The position numbers were made by a program, and so were the translations under genes. DNA of 64,000 nt, from assembly GCA_002898015.1 (NCBI GenBank), contig BDTM01000039.1, positions 1 through 64,000 of the forward strand, in the 5' to 3' direction. How positions within the stretch are numbered: the stretch's first letter is position 1; each line of letters begins with the position of its first letter. The notes under the pieces were generated by a model. That model saw only the letters and a program-made list of their open reading frames with translations. It made no database searches and was not told the origin of the DNA. This document shows positions 37,203 through 48,400 of this stretch, one piece after another. Origin of the DNA: a bacterium BMS3Bbin03 (GTDB taxonomy: Bacteria > Zhuqueibacterota > JdFR-76 > BMS3Abin05).

Positions 37203-37972
37203 ACGACGCCCCACAAATGCAGTTTCTCAAGCTGAGGTTTCAAACTAAAATAAAGGGGAACCCCGATCCCGATTTCCCGAAGCTCTTTCTCATGTTCAAA
37301 AACATCGGCCGGTTTTTCGTCGAAAACAATTTTGCCTTTATGGAGAAGGATCAACCGGTCCGTCCGCAGCGTTTCTTCGGGAAATTGTGTAATTAAGATG
37401 GGGATAATTCCGGATTTTTCCCGCAGCTCAAAAACGGCGTCCAGGATTTTTTCCCGCGAGGCGGGGTCTAAAAGAGAGGTCGGTTCATCCAGAATAATGT
37501 ATTTGGGGGACATCACAAAAATTGAAGCCAGCGCCAAGAGCTGCTTCTCACCGCCGGAAAGATAGTGAGGAGATTTATGGCGGTACTTTTCCAACCCAAA
37601 CTGCCGTAAAATCGCCTCGACACGCCGGTGCATTTCTTCATACGGCACCTCAAGATTCTCAAGGCCAAATGCCACTTCACGCTCAACCGTTGTGCTGACA
37701 ATCTGGTTGTCGGGATTTTGAAAAACCATTCCCACCAGGGCACGAATTTTTAAATTTTCATCTTTCTGCCGCGTGTCCAGGCCGTCCACACGAACCGTGC
37801 CGCTTTCCGGAAGCAAGAGGCCGTTCAGACACCTCGAAAGCGTTGTTTTCCCGGAGCCGTTTGCACCCATGATGCTGACAGACTTGTCTTCGACCAGCTT
37901 TAGCGAAAAATTTTTTAAAATTGGGGAGGTCTCGCGGGTGTAAGAAAATGTGAGATCTTCAACGTCTATCAT
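37199..37972 (-). CDS. Energy-coupling factor (ECF)/CbiO-type transporter ATPase
   Basis: Walker A GANGSGKTTL, 'LSGGEKQLLALASIFVMSPKYIILDEPTSLLDP'. Confidence 0.9.
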   Translation of the reverse strand: MIDVEDLTFSYTRETSPILKNFSLKLVEDKSVSIMGANGSGKTTLSRCLNGLLLPESGTVRVDGLDTRQKDENLKIRALVGMVFQNPDNQIVSTTVEREVAFGLENLEVPYEEMHRRVEAILRQFGLEKYRHKSPHYLSGGEKQLLALASIFVMSPKYIILDEPTSLLDPASREKILDAVFELREKSGIIPILITQFPEETLRTDRLILLHKGKIVFDEKPADVFEHEKELREIGIGVPLYFSLKPQLEKLHLWGVV

Positions 37973-39296
37973 GAAACTGCTTTTTGCTTACAATCTGTTC
38001 AATGCTCCGGACAATCTGCCGGGTCGCGCCGGCATTCTCAACGACGACCGACCGGGCGCCTTCCTGGAGCAGTTTCGACCGGTTCGAATCGGAAGAAAAT
38101 TCCCTGAGCTTTTCCAGGATTTCCTCCTGTGAGCGAACCACAAAACCAACGCTGCGGCGCACCAATTCCTGTGCTTCCGGAGAATTTAAAATTTTCGGCC
38201 CGAACAAAACCACATTTGAAGAGGCCGCCGGTTCCATCACGTTGTGAACCCCGGGATCAAAACTGCCGCCCACGTAGGCCATGTCGCTAAAGGCGTACAA
38301 ATTGGCCAGAATTCCAATCTGATCCACCACAATGACACGGACATTTTCCAGAAGACCGTTTTTCTGCCACTCCGAGTAAAGTTTTACGGAAATGCGGTCC
38401 TTTGCGAATTGCTTCAATAAGGGTTCAATGTGTTCCGGGGTGGGTTCGTGAGGCACAATGATAAAACGGCTCCCGGAATTTTCCCGATAAAAATCAATCA
38501 CCGCAGGAATGAGGCGGGCTTCATCAGAAGGCCAGGTGCTTCCGGCCACAAATATAAAGGGGACGGATTTCCATTCTTCGGGGAAAAATTTCCCGGTTTT
38601 GGATTCTTCCGCCCGGTTGAGCACCTGGTCAAATCGCGTGTCTCCCAAGACTTCCCGCAGGGAATGCGCCGCCCCCACTTTTAAAAATTGCTGCCGGTCC
38701 GTCTCAGAAGCGGGGTGAATGGTGGAAATTCTGGAATAAACCTGCCTGTAAAAGCCGCTGACAGGAAATCTTAAGATGGCGGAATCGGCCGGCAGGGTTC
38801 CGTTAATGAGCATTGTCGGGATTTTCCGGCGATTGGCAGCCCAGATTAAATTAGGCCAGATGTCGTGTTTGGTGATCACAATTGCGCCGGGATGCAGCGC
38901 TTTCAAAAATCGATTCACGCTGCGCAGGGAATCGAACGGAAGGTAAATGGCAAGATCGACACTCTCTGTCCTTTTGAAATGTTCAAATCCTGAGGGTGAG
39001 AAAAACGTGACAACCAATTTCCAATCGGGGTGGTCCTTTTTAAGGTCTGCCAAAATCGGCCGAATCTGCTCATACTCACCCAATGAAGCGCTGTGGAAAA
39101 CAATCAGCGGCGCGGCGTTTCCTTTCACTTTTTGGAGAAAATCCTGAATGGATTTCCAGGTTTCCGCACGCCCCCGAATGCCGTGCCGGACCTTTTGGCT
39201 AAACGGTTCGGCAATATGGAAAACGACCCATATCAAAGGAATTATAAAAGAATTGTACAAAACAAACCAGAGTAACTCTTGCACAGGCTCATTCAC
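37959..39296 (-). CDS. waaA: 3-deoxy-D-manno-octulosonic acid (Kdo) transferase
   Basis: 'IVFHSASLGEYEQIRPIL', 'AIVITKHDIWPNLIWAANRRKIPTMLINGTLP', 'AYVGGSFDPGVHNVMEPAA'. Confidence 0.93.
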   Translation of the reverse strand: MNEPVQELLWFVLYNSFIIPLIWVVFHIAEPFSQKVRHGIRGRAETWKSIQDFLQKVKGNAAPLIVFHSASLGEYEQIRPILADLKKDHPDWKLVVTFFSPSGFEHFKRTESVDLAIYLPFDSLRSVNRFLKALHPGAIVITKHDIWPNLIWAANRRKIPTMLINGTLPADSAILRFPVSGFYRQVYSRISTIHPASETDRQQFLKVGAAHSLREVLGDTRFDQVLNRAEESKTGKFFPEEWKSVPFIFVAGSTWPSDEARLIPAVIDFYRENSGSRFIIVPHEPTPEHIEPLLKQFAKDRISVKLYSEWQKNGLLENVRVIVVDQIGILANLYAFSDMAYVGGSFDPGVHNVMEPAASSNVVLFGPKILNSPEAQELVRRSVGFVVRSQEEILEKLREFSSDSNRSKLLQEGARSVVVENAGATRQIVRSIEQIVSKKQFHDRR

Positions 39297-40312
39297 CTAT
39301 CTGTTTGATTAGACGTTCTAAACTGCGCCACGGCTTTGAATACTTCTTCCGGAGAAATATTGACCATACATTGAAAATGGTCCAGAGGGCATTTTTCAGT
39401 TCCGTGAAATGAACACGGACGACAGGGGAGCTGCTTTTCAAGAACAATGTTCGGCGTTCTAAAGGGGAAGAATCCGAATTCTTTTACCGTGGGGCCGAAA
39501 ATCGCAACCACGGGTTTTTGAAAAGCCGCTGCCGCATGCATGACACCCGTGTCGTTTGTCACCAGACCGGAAGCATTTTTAAGAATAGCGACCGTCTCCG
39601 GCAGCGAGGTTTCCCCGCAAAGATTCTGCACGGCCGCGGCATTGCCGTTTTGGGCCGCTTTACAAAAAGCAAAATCATTTTTCCCGCCCACTAAAACCAG
39701 ATTCAGCCCGAGTTTTGTCTGTATTAAACTTGCAAGTTTCTTAAAATAGGGCGCCGGCCATCGTTTGGTCGCTCTGCCGCCGCCGGGCGCCAGAACCCAG
39801 TAGGTACCGGGCTTGAACCGCAATTTTAAAAGGGCCGTCTTTTCCACCGTTTCCGGCACAGAAAGTTCAAGTCCACGCCCGTCGTCCCGAACATTTAAAT
39901 GCCGTACGGCCTGCAAATAACGAAGCGGTACCGGAACAATTTTACGATAATAACTTTTTTTAAAATAAACAAGAAAAAAGCGCTGAACCGAGAATTTCGG
40001 GTAGCGCTTTATTTTTCCGCCCGCAAGCCGGGAGAGCACGTAGCTTTTTGTGTGCTTCTGCCAATCGATGACCCAATTATAATGATTCTTCCGAAGCTCT
40101 TTCCCAAGGCGGAACAATTTTTTCCAGGAGAACGGATGGGGCAACGTGTAAATTCGATTCAAGCGCAAATCAGGCTCGAGAAGAGCTTTTAATTCCGGTT
40201 TAGTCACAATATCAATTTGAGCCCGGGGAAAGCGGTCCGCCAGCATTCGAATGGCGGGAGTGGTTAAAATTACATCTCCGATGGCGCTGAACCGGATCAA
40301 CAATAGTTTCAA
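39293..40312 (-). CDS. Glycosyltransferase family 9 (heptosyltransferase-like)
   Basis: '[27 protein letters not shown]', '[27 protein letters not shown]'; likely TTG start at 40312 overlapping the upstream TGA (TTGA); the ATG ORF extends to 40348. Confidence 0.88.
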   Translation of the reverse strand: MKLLLIRFSAIGDVILTTPAIRMLADRFPRAQIDIVTKPELKALLEPDLRLNRIYTLPHPFSWKKLFRLGKELRKNHYNWVIDWQKHTKSYVLSRLAGGKIKRYPKFSVQRFFLVYFKKSYYRKIVPVPLRYLQAVRHLNVRDDGRGLELSVPETVEKTALLKLRFKPGTYWVLAPGGGRATKRWPAPYFKKLASLIQTKLGLNLVLVGGKNDFAFCKAAQNGNAAAVQNLCGETSLPETVAILKNASGLVTNDTGVMHAAAAFQKPVVAIFGPTVKEFGFFPFRTPNIVLEKQLPCRPCSFHGTEKCPLDHFQCMVNISPEEVFKAVAQFRTSNQTDR

Positions 40313-41271
40313 AAAAAAGCATTCTCCTTTAATTTGCTGCGAAACCATTCAATTGTTTTCGGAAGTCCCTCATCCACATCCACCTTCGGCTCCCAGCCCA
40401 GAATTTCTCTGGCAAGGGTGATGTCCGGCTGGCGGACTTTCGGATCATCCTCAGGGAGGGGTTCTTCTTTAATAATGCTTTTACTGCCCATCATCTGAAT
40501 AATTTTCTCCGCAATCTGCCGAATGGTCATTTCATGAGGATTTCCGATATTGACCGGTTCATGGTAATCCGAAATCAATAACCTGTAAATACCTTCCACC
40601 GTGTCATCCACATAAGTAAAACTTCTGGTTTGTGAGCCATCGCCGAACATCGAAATCGGTTTATTGGACAGGGCCTGGGGAATGAAGGTCGGGATCGCCC
40701 GTCCGTCACCCAGCCGCATGCGGGTGCCGTACGTATTGAAAATTCGGACAATTTTAGTATCGACGCCGTGATAACGATGATAGGCCATGGTTAACGCTTC
40801 GGAAAACCGCTTGGCCTCATCATAGACGCCTCTCGGGCCGACCGGATTGACATTTCCCCAATAGCTTTCTTTTTGCGGATGGATCTGAGGATCCCCGTAG
40901 ACTTCCGAAGTGGATGCCAACAAAAAAGTGGCCTTTTTCTCCTTCGCCAGGCCAAGCGCCTTATGCGTCCCCAAAGAACCCACTTTGAGCGTTTGAATGG
41001 GCATTTTCAGATAATCGATTGGACTTGCGGGTGACGCAAAATGAAGAATGTAGTCAACGGCACCCGCGATGTAAATATACTCGGTCACGTCATATTTGAT
41101 AAATTTAAAATTCTCTGTCTGCAGGTGTTCGATGTTTTCGATACTGCCTGTGGCGAGATTATCCATTGCGATGACTTCATGCCCCTGTTTAAGCAAATAC
41201 TCACAAAGATGAGAGCCCAAAAAACCGGCCCCGCCGGTTACCAAAGTTCGTGGCATTTTCTTTCCTTTCAA
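40309..41271 (-). CDS. UDP-glucuronate decarboxylase-like NAD-dependent epimerase/dehydratase (UXS)
   Basis: '[42 protein letters not shown]', '[25 protein letters not shown]', '[27 protein letters not shown]'. Confidence 0.93.
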   Translation of the reverse strand: MKGKKMPRTLVTGGAGFLGSHLCEYLLKQGHEVIAMDNLATGSIENIEHLQTENFKFIKYDVTEYIYIAGAVDYILHFASPASPIDYLKMPIQTLKVGSLGTHKALGLAKEKKATFLLASTSEVYGDPQIHPQKESYWGNVNPVGPRGVYDEAKRFSEALTMAYHRYHGVDTKIVRIFNTYGTRMRLGDGRAIPTFIPQALSNKPISMFGDGSQTRSFTYVDDTVEGIYRLLISDYHEPVNIGNPHEMTIRQIAEKIIQMMGSKSIIKEEPLPEDDPKVRQPDITLAREILGWEPKVDVDEGLPKTIEWFRSKLKENAFF

Positions 41272-41428
41272 AAAAATGGAATTGTTTTATCGTCACTGGA
41301 CACCCGTTAAGAAAACGTTTCGCCGGGTTTCGCGTGCCAGCGTATTCTATTTTTATAAATAAGGGAATGATTGTTTCTCTGAACAGGCCGTTAAAAGGAG
41401 AGCAAAAGAAGCCGCGCGGATGATCATT

Positions 41429-42415
41429 CTATTTTTCACGATTTGCCGTAAACTCCACTAAATTCACCAGCGCCTCCTTATAGGGGCTGGGTTTGAAGGG
41501 CCGCAATAGGGAAAGCGCCTTTTGAATATAATCGTTCGCTCTTAAACGCGAATACTCGACCCCCCCATTTTCAATGACAAACTCTTTAATTTCGGCGAAG
41601 TTATTCAGAACGTCATCTTCTTCAAGCAATTTTTTAATAGCCTCCCCTTTCCCATTATTACAATTGTTCAGGGCGTAAAGAAGCGGCAGCGTAATTTTGC
41701 TCTCTTTTAAATCATTGCCGACCGGTTTTCCGACGATTCCCACATCACCCAGATAGTCCAGCAAATCATCCTGAATTTGAAACGCTCTTCCCAGATATTC
41801 TCCGAAATGCCAAAATTCCTGAACAGGATAAGCTTTTCTGTTGGAAGAAGTGGCGGCGCCCAACTGACAGGATGCGGAAATCAGGGAAGCGGTTTTATCT
41901 GAAATCATCCGAAAATAGGTCGTTTCGTCCAATTCATAGCCCTGCGCTCTTTCGATTTGCAGTAACTCACCTTCACTCATCTGAATGGTCACCCTGGCGA
42001 TGATGCGATTGATGTCCGGATGATTTAACTGAACCATCTTTTGAAGCGCCTGAGAGAAAAGAAAATCCCCGACCAGTACCGAAACCTGATTGTTCCAAAC
42101 GGCATTCACACTGGGCGCGCCTCTGCGCAAATCCGCTTCATCTACAATATCATCATGAATGAGTGTCGCCGTGTGGATGAGTTCTGCGATGACGGCCGAA
42201 TCAATGGAAAGGCTTGTGCTTTCGCCCTCAAGATTGGCAATTAAAAATATCAGCAGCGGGCGCAGGCGTTTGCCTCTGTGGGCAGCCACGTAAGAAATAA
42301 CGCTGTCGATAAGATGGACATTCGTTTTTAATGTCCGTAAAAACGCTTCCTCAAAAAGAGAAAGTTCTCTGTTTACAACCGAATTGATTTCCTGAATTTC
42401 GACAATCTCTGTCAC
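41429..42415 (-). CDS. Polyprenyl (octaprenyl/heptaprenyl) diphosphate synthase
   Basis: 'IHTATLIHDDIVDEADLRRGAPSVNAVWNNQVSVLVGDFLFSQAL' (first DDxxD region) and 'FQIQDDLLDYLGD'. Confidence 0.94.
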   Translation of the reverse strand: MTEIVEIQEINSVVNRELSLFEEAFLRTLKTNVHLIDSVISYVAAHRGKRLRPLLIFLIANLEGESTSLSIDSAVIAELIHTATLIHDDIVDEADLRRGAPSVNAVWNNQVSVLVGDFLFSQALQKMVQLNHPDINRIIARVTIQMSEGELLQIERAQGYELDETTYFRMISDKTASLISASCQLGAATSSNRKAYPVQEFWHFGEYLGRAFQIQDDLLDYLGDVGIVGKPVGNDLKESKITLPLLYALNNCNNGKGEAIKKLLEEDDVLNNFAEIKEFVIENGGVEYSRLRANDYIQKALSLLRPFKPSPYKEALVNLVEFTANREK

Positions 42416-42559
42416 TCCGTATTTCTCACTTTATAAGATAAGAATATAATAAACAATTTAAAAATAAAGTTAATAATTTTAATGTTTATTGTCAATTAAA
42501 ATTTTCGATAAAGAGGAAAGATTTTGAGAGGATTAAATTAAAATCCGATTCGATCGGGT

Positions 42560-42934
42560 TTAGTTTTCCGAATCACAGGCTGATTTAAGTTCCGACAACA
42601 AGTCTTCCATCGGAAGCGGTTTTAAAAAATATTTACTCGCCCCCATTCTCAGAGCCTTCTGCTCCGTGTCCATGGCGCCAAAACCCGTAAAAACAAGAAT
42701 TTTGACTTCCGGGAAATCTCTCTTTGCAATTTCAATCAGCTTCATTCCATCCATGGCCGGCATTTTAATATCCGTCAGCAGGACGCTAAAGTGGTTCTGT
42801 TCCAACTTGACAAAAGCATCCATGCCGTTCTCGGCGGTTCTCACGTGAAATCCCTTACGTGTGAGAAGAATTTCCAAAAGCTGCAAAATCTCCGGCTCGT
42901 CGTCCACGATAAGCACATCGTATTGTTTTTTCAT
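42560..42934 (-). CDS. Single-domain response regulator
   Basis: 'YDVLIVDDEPEILQLLEILLTRKGFHV...LLTDIKMPAMDG...KILVFTGFG...KYFLKPLPMEDLL'; ATGA overlap with upstream kinase. Confidence 0.93.
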   Translation of the reverse strand: MKKQYDVLIVDDEPEILQLLEILLTRKGFHVRTAENGMDAFVKLEQNHFSVLLTDIKMPAMDGMKLIEIAKRDFPEVKILVFTGFGAMDTEQKALRMGASKYFLKPLPMEDLLSELKSACDSEN

Positions 42935-44763
42935 CTCAATTTTCCCGCCTCCTGTTTCACATTAGATTTCTCTTCAACAATCGGGACTTCAATCGTAAAC
43001 GTGGTCCCTCTGCCCAGTTGGCTTTTTACGGAGATTTCCCCGCCTTCCCCATGGATAATCGAATGAGAGACGTACATGCCCAGCCCCGTTCCTTTTCCCA
43101 CTTCTTTTGTCGTGAAAAACGGCGCAAAAATTTGATTCAGATTTTCATCGGAGATCCCCTGTCCGCTGTCCGTGAACTGGATGCGAAGCCTGCCTTCGGG
43201 CGTTTTGTCGGTCAGAATGAACAATTGCCCCCCGTCGGGCATGGCTTGAATGGCATTAATGATGATGTTTAAAAAGACCTGCTTCAATGAATCCACATTA
43301 AAATATGTCATGGGCACATTTTCATAATTTTTAATCACCGAAATATTATTGGCATACAAATCTTTTTCAATTAAAGAGAGCGTTTTGTCGATCAGATAAT
43401 TGACATCGATTCTTTCTTTATCTTTGCTTGAATGCCTGGAAAATTCCAGTAAATTATTAATAATATTTGAAGCACGAGTGACACTTCTCTTGATGATCAT
43501 CAATTTGTTTTTAGCATCATCATTTTCGTTCGGCAAAATTTCGCTTAAATAATAGCGTGCCGTTTCGATGATATTGAGCGGATTACGAAGCTCGTGAGCC
43601 ACTCCGGAAGCCAGCAGGCCGATTGTCGCCAGTTTCTCGGATTGAATTAACTTTTTTTCCAGCCTTTTCTGCCGGGTCACATCTTTTGCATATTCGATCA
43701 CATACGGCAGCCTGCCCTTTAGATCAAACATCGGGTAGCTCCAGAACTGAAACACTTTCTCGCCTATTTTCTTCTCAAGAAATTCCGGTCTATTGGATTG
43801 TACTGTTTTTTGCAAGACACAATCCACACAGGGTTCACTCTCTTCCGCATAGACTTCATAACATTTTTTTCCGATAATCTTTTCGGGAGATTCTCCCACA
43901 CTCTTAGCCACCATGCGGTTGGCCATGACAATCTCATAATTCTTGTCGACGACCGTAATGTAGTCGGTAATACTGTCAAAAAGCGTCTGGAGTTTATTTT
44001 TGCTCTCCTGAATCATCTCTTCCAATTTTTTCTTTTCCGTAATGTTTTTGGCGATTCCAAGAATCAGTTTTTCCTTTTTATCTTTAAGATGAGAAAAAGA
44101 AATGAGCATGTATTGAATTTTGCCGTTTTTCGCTTTAAATTGTAATTCATAATTTTTCTCAACCGGGTTCTGCAGGCATTCACTCACTTTCTGCGTATCT
44201 GTGAATTCAGGCAAAAGCATCAAAAAAGAATTTCCGATGAGTTCGGCGGGATCATACCCTAATTCCCGGATCGTCTGGTTGATGTAGGTGAAGCGATAAT
44301 TCATATCGATCGAAAAAATAATGTCATCCACATTGTTGACAAGCTTTTCAAGGAATTCTTCCTTTTCACGCAGTTTTTCCTTCAAACGATAGGTATTGAT
44401 GGTATTTTTCACGGTTTTCGGAAGGGAATTCATGTATCCCAGATCTTTCACAATATAATCGGAGGCGCCCTCTTTCATCGCCTGGACAGCCACACGCTCA
44501 TCGCCCTGTCCCGTGACGATAATAACCGGAACCGAAATTCCAATTTGCTTCAGTTTCTGGAAAATCTCAAGACCGGAATAATCCGGCAATTTATAATCCA
44601 ATATCAGTGCGTCGAATGTCTCTGAAGAATATTTTCGAATGCAGTCTTCCCCTGTAAAAGCAAATTCAACTTCAAAATCAAGCGATTTTTGTTTTTGAAA
44701 CGCCCTTTGAATGAGTTCGATTTGATCGGGATAATCTTCGACAATTAATATCTTTTTGGCCAT
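42931..44763 (-). CDS. Receiver-PAS-PAS-histidine kinase
   Basis: N-terminal receiver 'KKILIVEDYPDQIELIQRAF...ALILDYKLPDYSG', two PAS, 'GVAHELRNPLNIIETARYYL', 'GTGLGMYVSHSIIHGEGG'; start refined to MAKKILIVEDY. Confidence 0.92.
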   Translation of the reverse strand: MAKKILIVEDYPDQIELIQRAFQKQKSLDFEVEFAFTGEDCIRKYSSETFDALILDYKLPDYSGLEIFQKLKQIGISVPVIIVTGQGDERVAVQAMKEGASDYIVKDLGYMNSLPKTVKNTINTYRLKEKLREKEEFLEKLVNNVDDIIFSIDMNYRFTYINQTIRELGYDPAELIGNSFLMLLPEFTDTQKVSECLQNPVEKNYELQFKAKNGKIQYMLISFSHLKDKKEKLILGIAKNITEKKKLEEMIQESKNKLQTLFDSITDYITVVDKNYEIVMANRMVAKSVGESPEKIIGKKCYEVYAEESEPCVDCVLQKTVQSNRPEFLEKKIGEKVFQFWSYPMFDLKGRLPYVIEYAKDVTRQKRLEKKLIQSEKLATIGLLASGVAHELRNPLNIIETARYYLSEILPNENDDAKNKLMIIKRSVTRASNIINNLLEFSRHSSKDKERIDVNYLIDKTLSLIEKDLYANNISVIKNYENVPMTYFNVDSLKQVFLNIIINAIQAMPDGGQLFILTDKTPEGRLRIQFTDSGQGISDENLNQIFAPFFTTKEVGKGTGLGMYVSHSIIHGEGGEISVKSQLGRGTTFTIEVPIVEEKSNVKQEAGKLR

Positions 44764-44764
44764 T

Positions 44765-45209
44765 TTATTTCTTCTCACTCCCTAAGATGGTGTAATCCTC
44801 AAGGTAAGCCCGCAGTTTTTTGAGCTGCCCCATAAAATCTTCAAATTTTCCCGGTTTAACAATGTAGCTGTTCGCACCCAGCGCATACATTTTTTTCACT
44901 TCTTCTTTTCGCTCGGAAGTGGTGAGGACAATGACCGGAATTTTTTTCAGGGCGGGCGATGCTTTGATTATTTTTAACACTTCGGTGCCGTCGATTTTGG
45001 GAAGCCGAATATCGAGCAGGATTATTTTGGGTGTGGGTATCTTTTCTACAGGCTTTGCACTCTGGGTCAGACCCAGTATTTCCAGAGCTTGCTGTCCGTC
45101 CGATGCCAGGCGGATATTCAAATTCCGCATCATTTTGCGCAAAACGCGTGTAATAATTTCAGCATGATCAGGATTGTCTTCCACCAATAAAACCGTCTGT
45201 TCAGACATA
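44765..45209 (-). CDS. Single-domain response regulator, Rcp1-like
   Basis: 'QTVLLVEDNPDHAEIITRVLRKM...ILLDIRLPKIDGTEVLKIIKASPALKKIPVIVLTTSERKEEVKKMYALGANSYIVKPGKFEDF'; ORF extends to 45367, likely start 45209. Confidence 0.9.
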
Positions 45210-45422
45210 CCATTCCCTTTTGATGAATAGGTCATTGTTTCCTCCGTAAAACCGTAAACCGCCTCACTTCTTCCCGGCCCGTTCCTCGTCTCCATTCCTC
45301 CCAAGGGATTGGTGTCTCTACCCCCTTCAAACTCACAAGTCTTTTCGGAGTCCGTTCCGAACGTCACGATGAATAACGTCTAAAAAAGCAAAACATAACC
45401 TTTTTGCCGTTAAACCATTTTT

Positions 45423-48400
45423 TTATTTTTTAGGTAATGTAAAATTGAAAACCGATCCTCTTCCTTTTTCAGATTCCACCCAGACATTTCCTCGGTGATA
45501 GGCAATAATCCGGTGCACAATGGTCAAACCGACACCGGTACCTTCCACATTTTTGAGTTCATTCAGCGTGTGAAAAAGATCGAAAATTCTCTTGTGGTAC
45601 TTTTGATCGATTCCGACGCCATTATCTTTCACATAAAATTGATAAAAATCACCCGCCTCTTTGTAACCGATTTCGACTTTCGGAACCGGATTGCTGCCCA
45701 TATATTTCACGGCATTGCTGATCAGGTTTGTGAAAACCTGCAAAATTCTATCCTTATCACAGGCGACTTCCGGCATATTGTCTTGAATCGTTACCGCCAC
45801 ATTTTTTTCATTAATTTGTAATTGTAAATCATTGACGGCAATTTTGGCAATATCGCCGATATTAACGGACTCCAGCGGATTGACCACCCGCCCGATTCGG
45901 GACAGCTCCAACAAATCCCGAATCAATCTTTCCATGAGTTTTACATTGCTCTGAATGCGTTCCAGATAATGTATTCCCTCTTCATCCAGTTTTTTCTTAT
46001 ATTCATTTACTAAAATTGTGGCAAACCCGCTGATCGAAACAATAGGTGATTTCAAATCGTGCGAAACCGTAAATACAAAATCTTCCAATTCTTCGTTGGC
46101 TTTGCTGAGCTTTTCGGTGTTGTTCTGCGTCTCTTCGTACAGCCGGGAATTCTGAATCGCACTGGCCATTTGCCCCGCAAGAGCCTCAAACGCATTTATA
46201 TCCCTGACGTCGAATGCATTGCGGTTTTTGGCAAGCAAAACCAGCACCCCCATGGGGCGCTCCGCTATTTTCAGTGGAATACACAACAGCGAACCGTTCT
46301 CCGAATAATCCTGATCGATTTGTGCAACCCGTGCGAGATTATTAATTAAAACAGTCTTGCCCGACCGAAATGTTTTCCAGATAGGCCCCCGGGCTTCCTC
46401 ACTTTCGGGCCTGATTTCCGGAATGTCCGGAGGCTTGCCTTTTTGCGATTTTAATATCAGGTTCTCTTTTGAATCTTCTGTGAGATAGATGGCCACATTC
46501 CCGTAGCGAAATATTTCGTAAATAGCGCGCACCACATTGTCCAATAAACGGTTTAGATTCAGCGTAGAGGCAATTTTTTTCCCGACTTCATTGACCATTG
46601 CCAACTGGGCGGCACGTTTTCGCTCACGTTCAAAAAGAAGGGCATTTTCAAGTGCCATGGAGGCCTGGCTGGCAATCGCTGCCAGGAGACGCTTCTCGCG
46701 CGGTTCAGATTGGTGGAAATCTTCCCAATAAACACTTAAAATGGCGATTGTTTTCCGGTGTGAGATAATGGGCACGCCCAGGTAGGAGCGCAGATTTCCG
46801 CTTAAGGGGTGATCGGAAACCTCGGGCGGCGTAAAACCTTCCAGATGCAGATCACCAATCGAGAGCGGTTTCATGTCCCGGATCATTTGATCGAATTTTT
46901 CCCGCATCGGAGACTGCATGATCGACTGAAAGGCGTTCCTGTCGGGATTCGTCTCATCCGGTACTGTATTCCCGATGAACCAGATCGTGCTCACTTTTGC
47001 CTGCATGGCGACCGCGGCGGCTTTCACAATCGAGTCGATCACAACACTCTTTTTCAAGCTGGACCCGAGTGAATTACTCACGTCCGCAAGGGCGGAATAT
47101 TCAAGCATATTTCGTTTTGCTTCCTGGTAAAGAAGCGCATTTTCAAGAGCCGTCGACACCTGATTGGCAATCTGTTTCAATAATTTATCGTGGTTCGCCG
47201 TGTACGCTTTCGGTTCCAATTTTCCCACACTAAACGTGCCGATGTATTTTCCCTTCGACATCAGCAGCGTCCGCATGTGGGACTGCAATTCTTTTTCAAT
47301 TCGTCCGCGGCGTTCGTAAATGACCCTTTCCAGATCGGTCTCTTTGACCCTCTCCTCATCGGTTATGAATTTAATCCACCCGAGGTTCGATTGATCCACA
47401 CGCGCCCATTCTTCCTGGTTGAGTCTTTTGGCAAGTTTCTCCGTACCCATCGGAAAATACTTCAGCCGTCCGGCATTATCACCAAAAAGCATAATGGATA
47501 TAAAATCGAAATCGACGATCTTTTGAACTTCCAGGGCAATAATTCGAATCACTTCTTCTACATCTAAGGAAGAATTAACCGAATTAATAATCTCATTCAA
47601 TGCGGCAATTTGGTCCGTTTTTTCCTGATATTGGCGGTAAAGCCTTGAATTTTCAATCGAAATGGCCAGATAAGTTCCGGCTGTCTTCAAAAAGTTGAGT
47701 TCATCTTGATTGAATTGTTTGGAGGATTCGTAATAAAGATTGAGCACCCCAATTGTTTCGTCCTTGGGCATCAAAGGGATCGAAACCATGGCGCTGTAAC
47801 CAATCCGTTCCGCAATGGGCTGCAGGCGCTGGAATCGGGAATCTTCAAAAATGTTCTCGACCGTCAGGATTTGCCTCGATTCCAGCACTTCCCGGTACGG
47901 CCCCTCTTCCAATCCCACCTTCCAGGGCTGATCAAACAGAACCACTTCCTCCGGAGGAATTTTTTGTGCGCGAAACAGCTCCCAATTTCCATCGTCTCCC
48001 GCCAGAAAAAGAGACGTGTAAACTGCCCCGCTAATCGACCCGATTTTGATCAGCGACAGATCGATTATTTCTTCCCGATCGAGGGCAGAAGCCATGGTCT
48101 GCCCCATCTCCATCAGGGTAATTAATTCCTGGTTACGGCGCGTGTAGGCATTCCGCCACCCTCCGGAAATAGATTCACGATAAACGGCCAGGAAATAGTC
48201 GGTGGGGCCTTCTTCACCGGTTCCCGGCAGCCGGGCAAGTTTAATATCAACCGGAATTTGAAAGCCGTTTTTTTGAAGAATACGGATGCCCTCTATTTCG
48301 GTTTCCCGCTCAAACTCCAGTCTTTGAATCTCCAATTGAAGCAATGGGATCTCGTCGGAAAGATGAAAACCAATCAAGTCCTTTCCCACCAATTCAGGAA

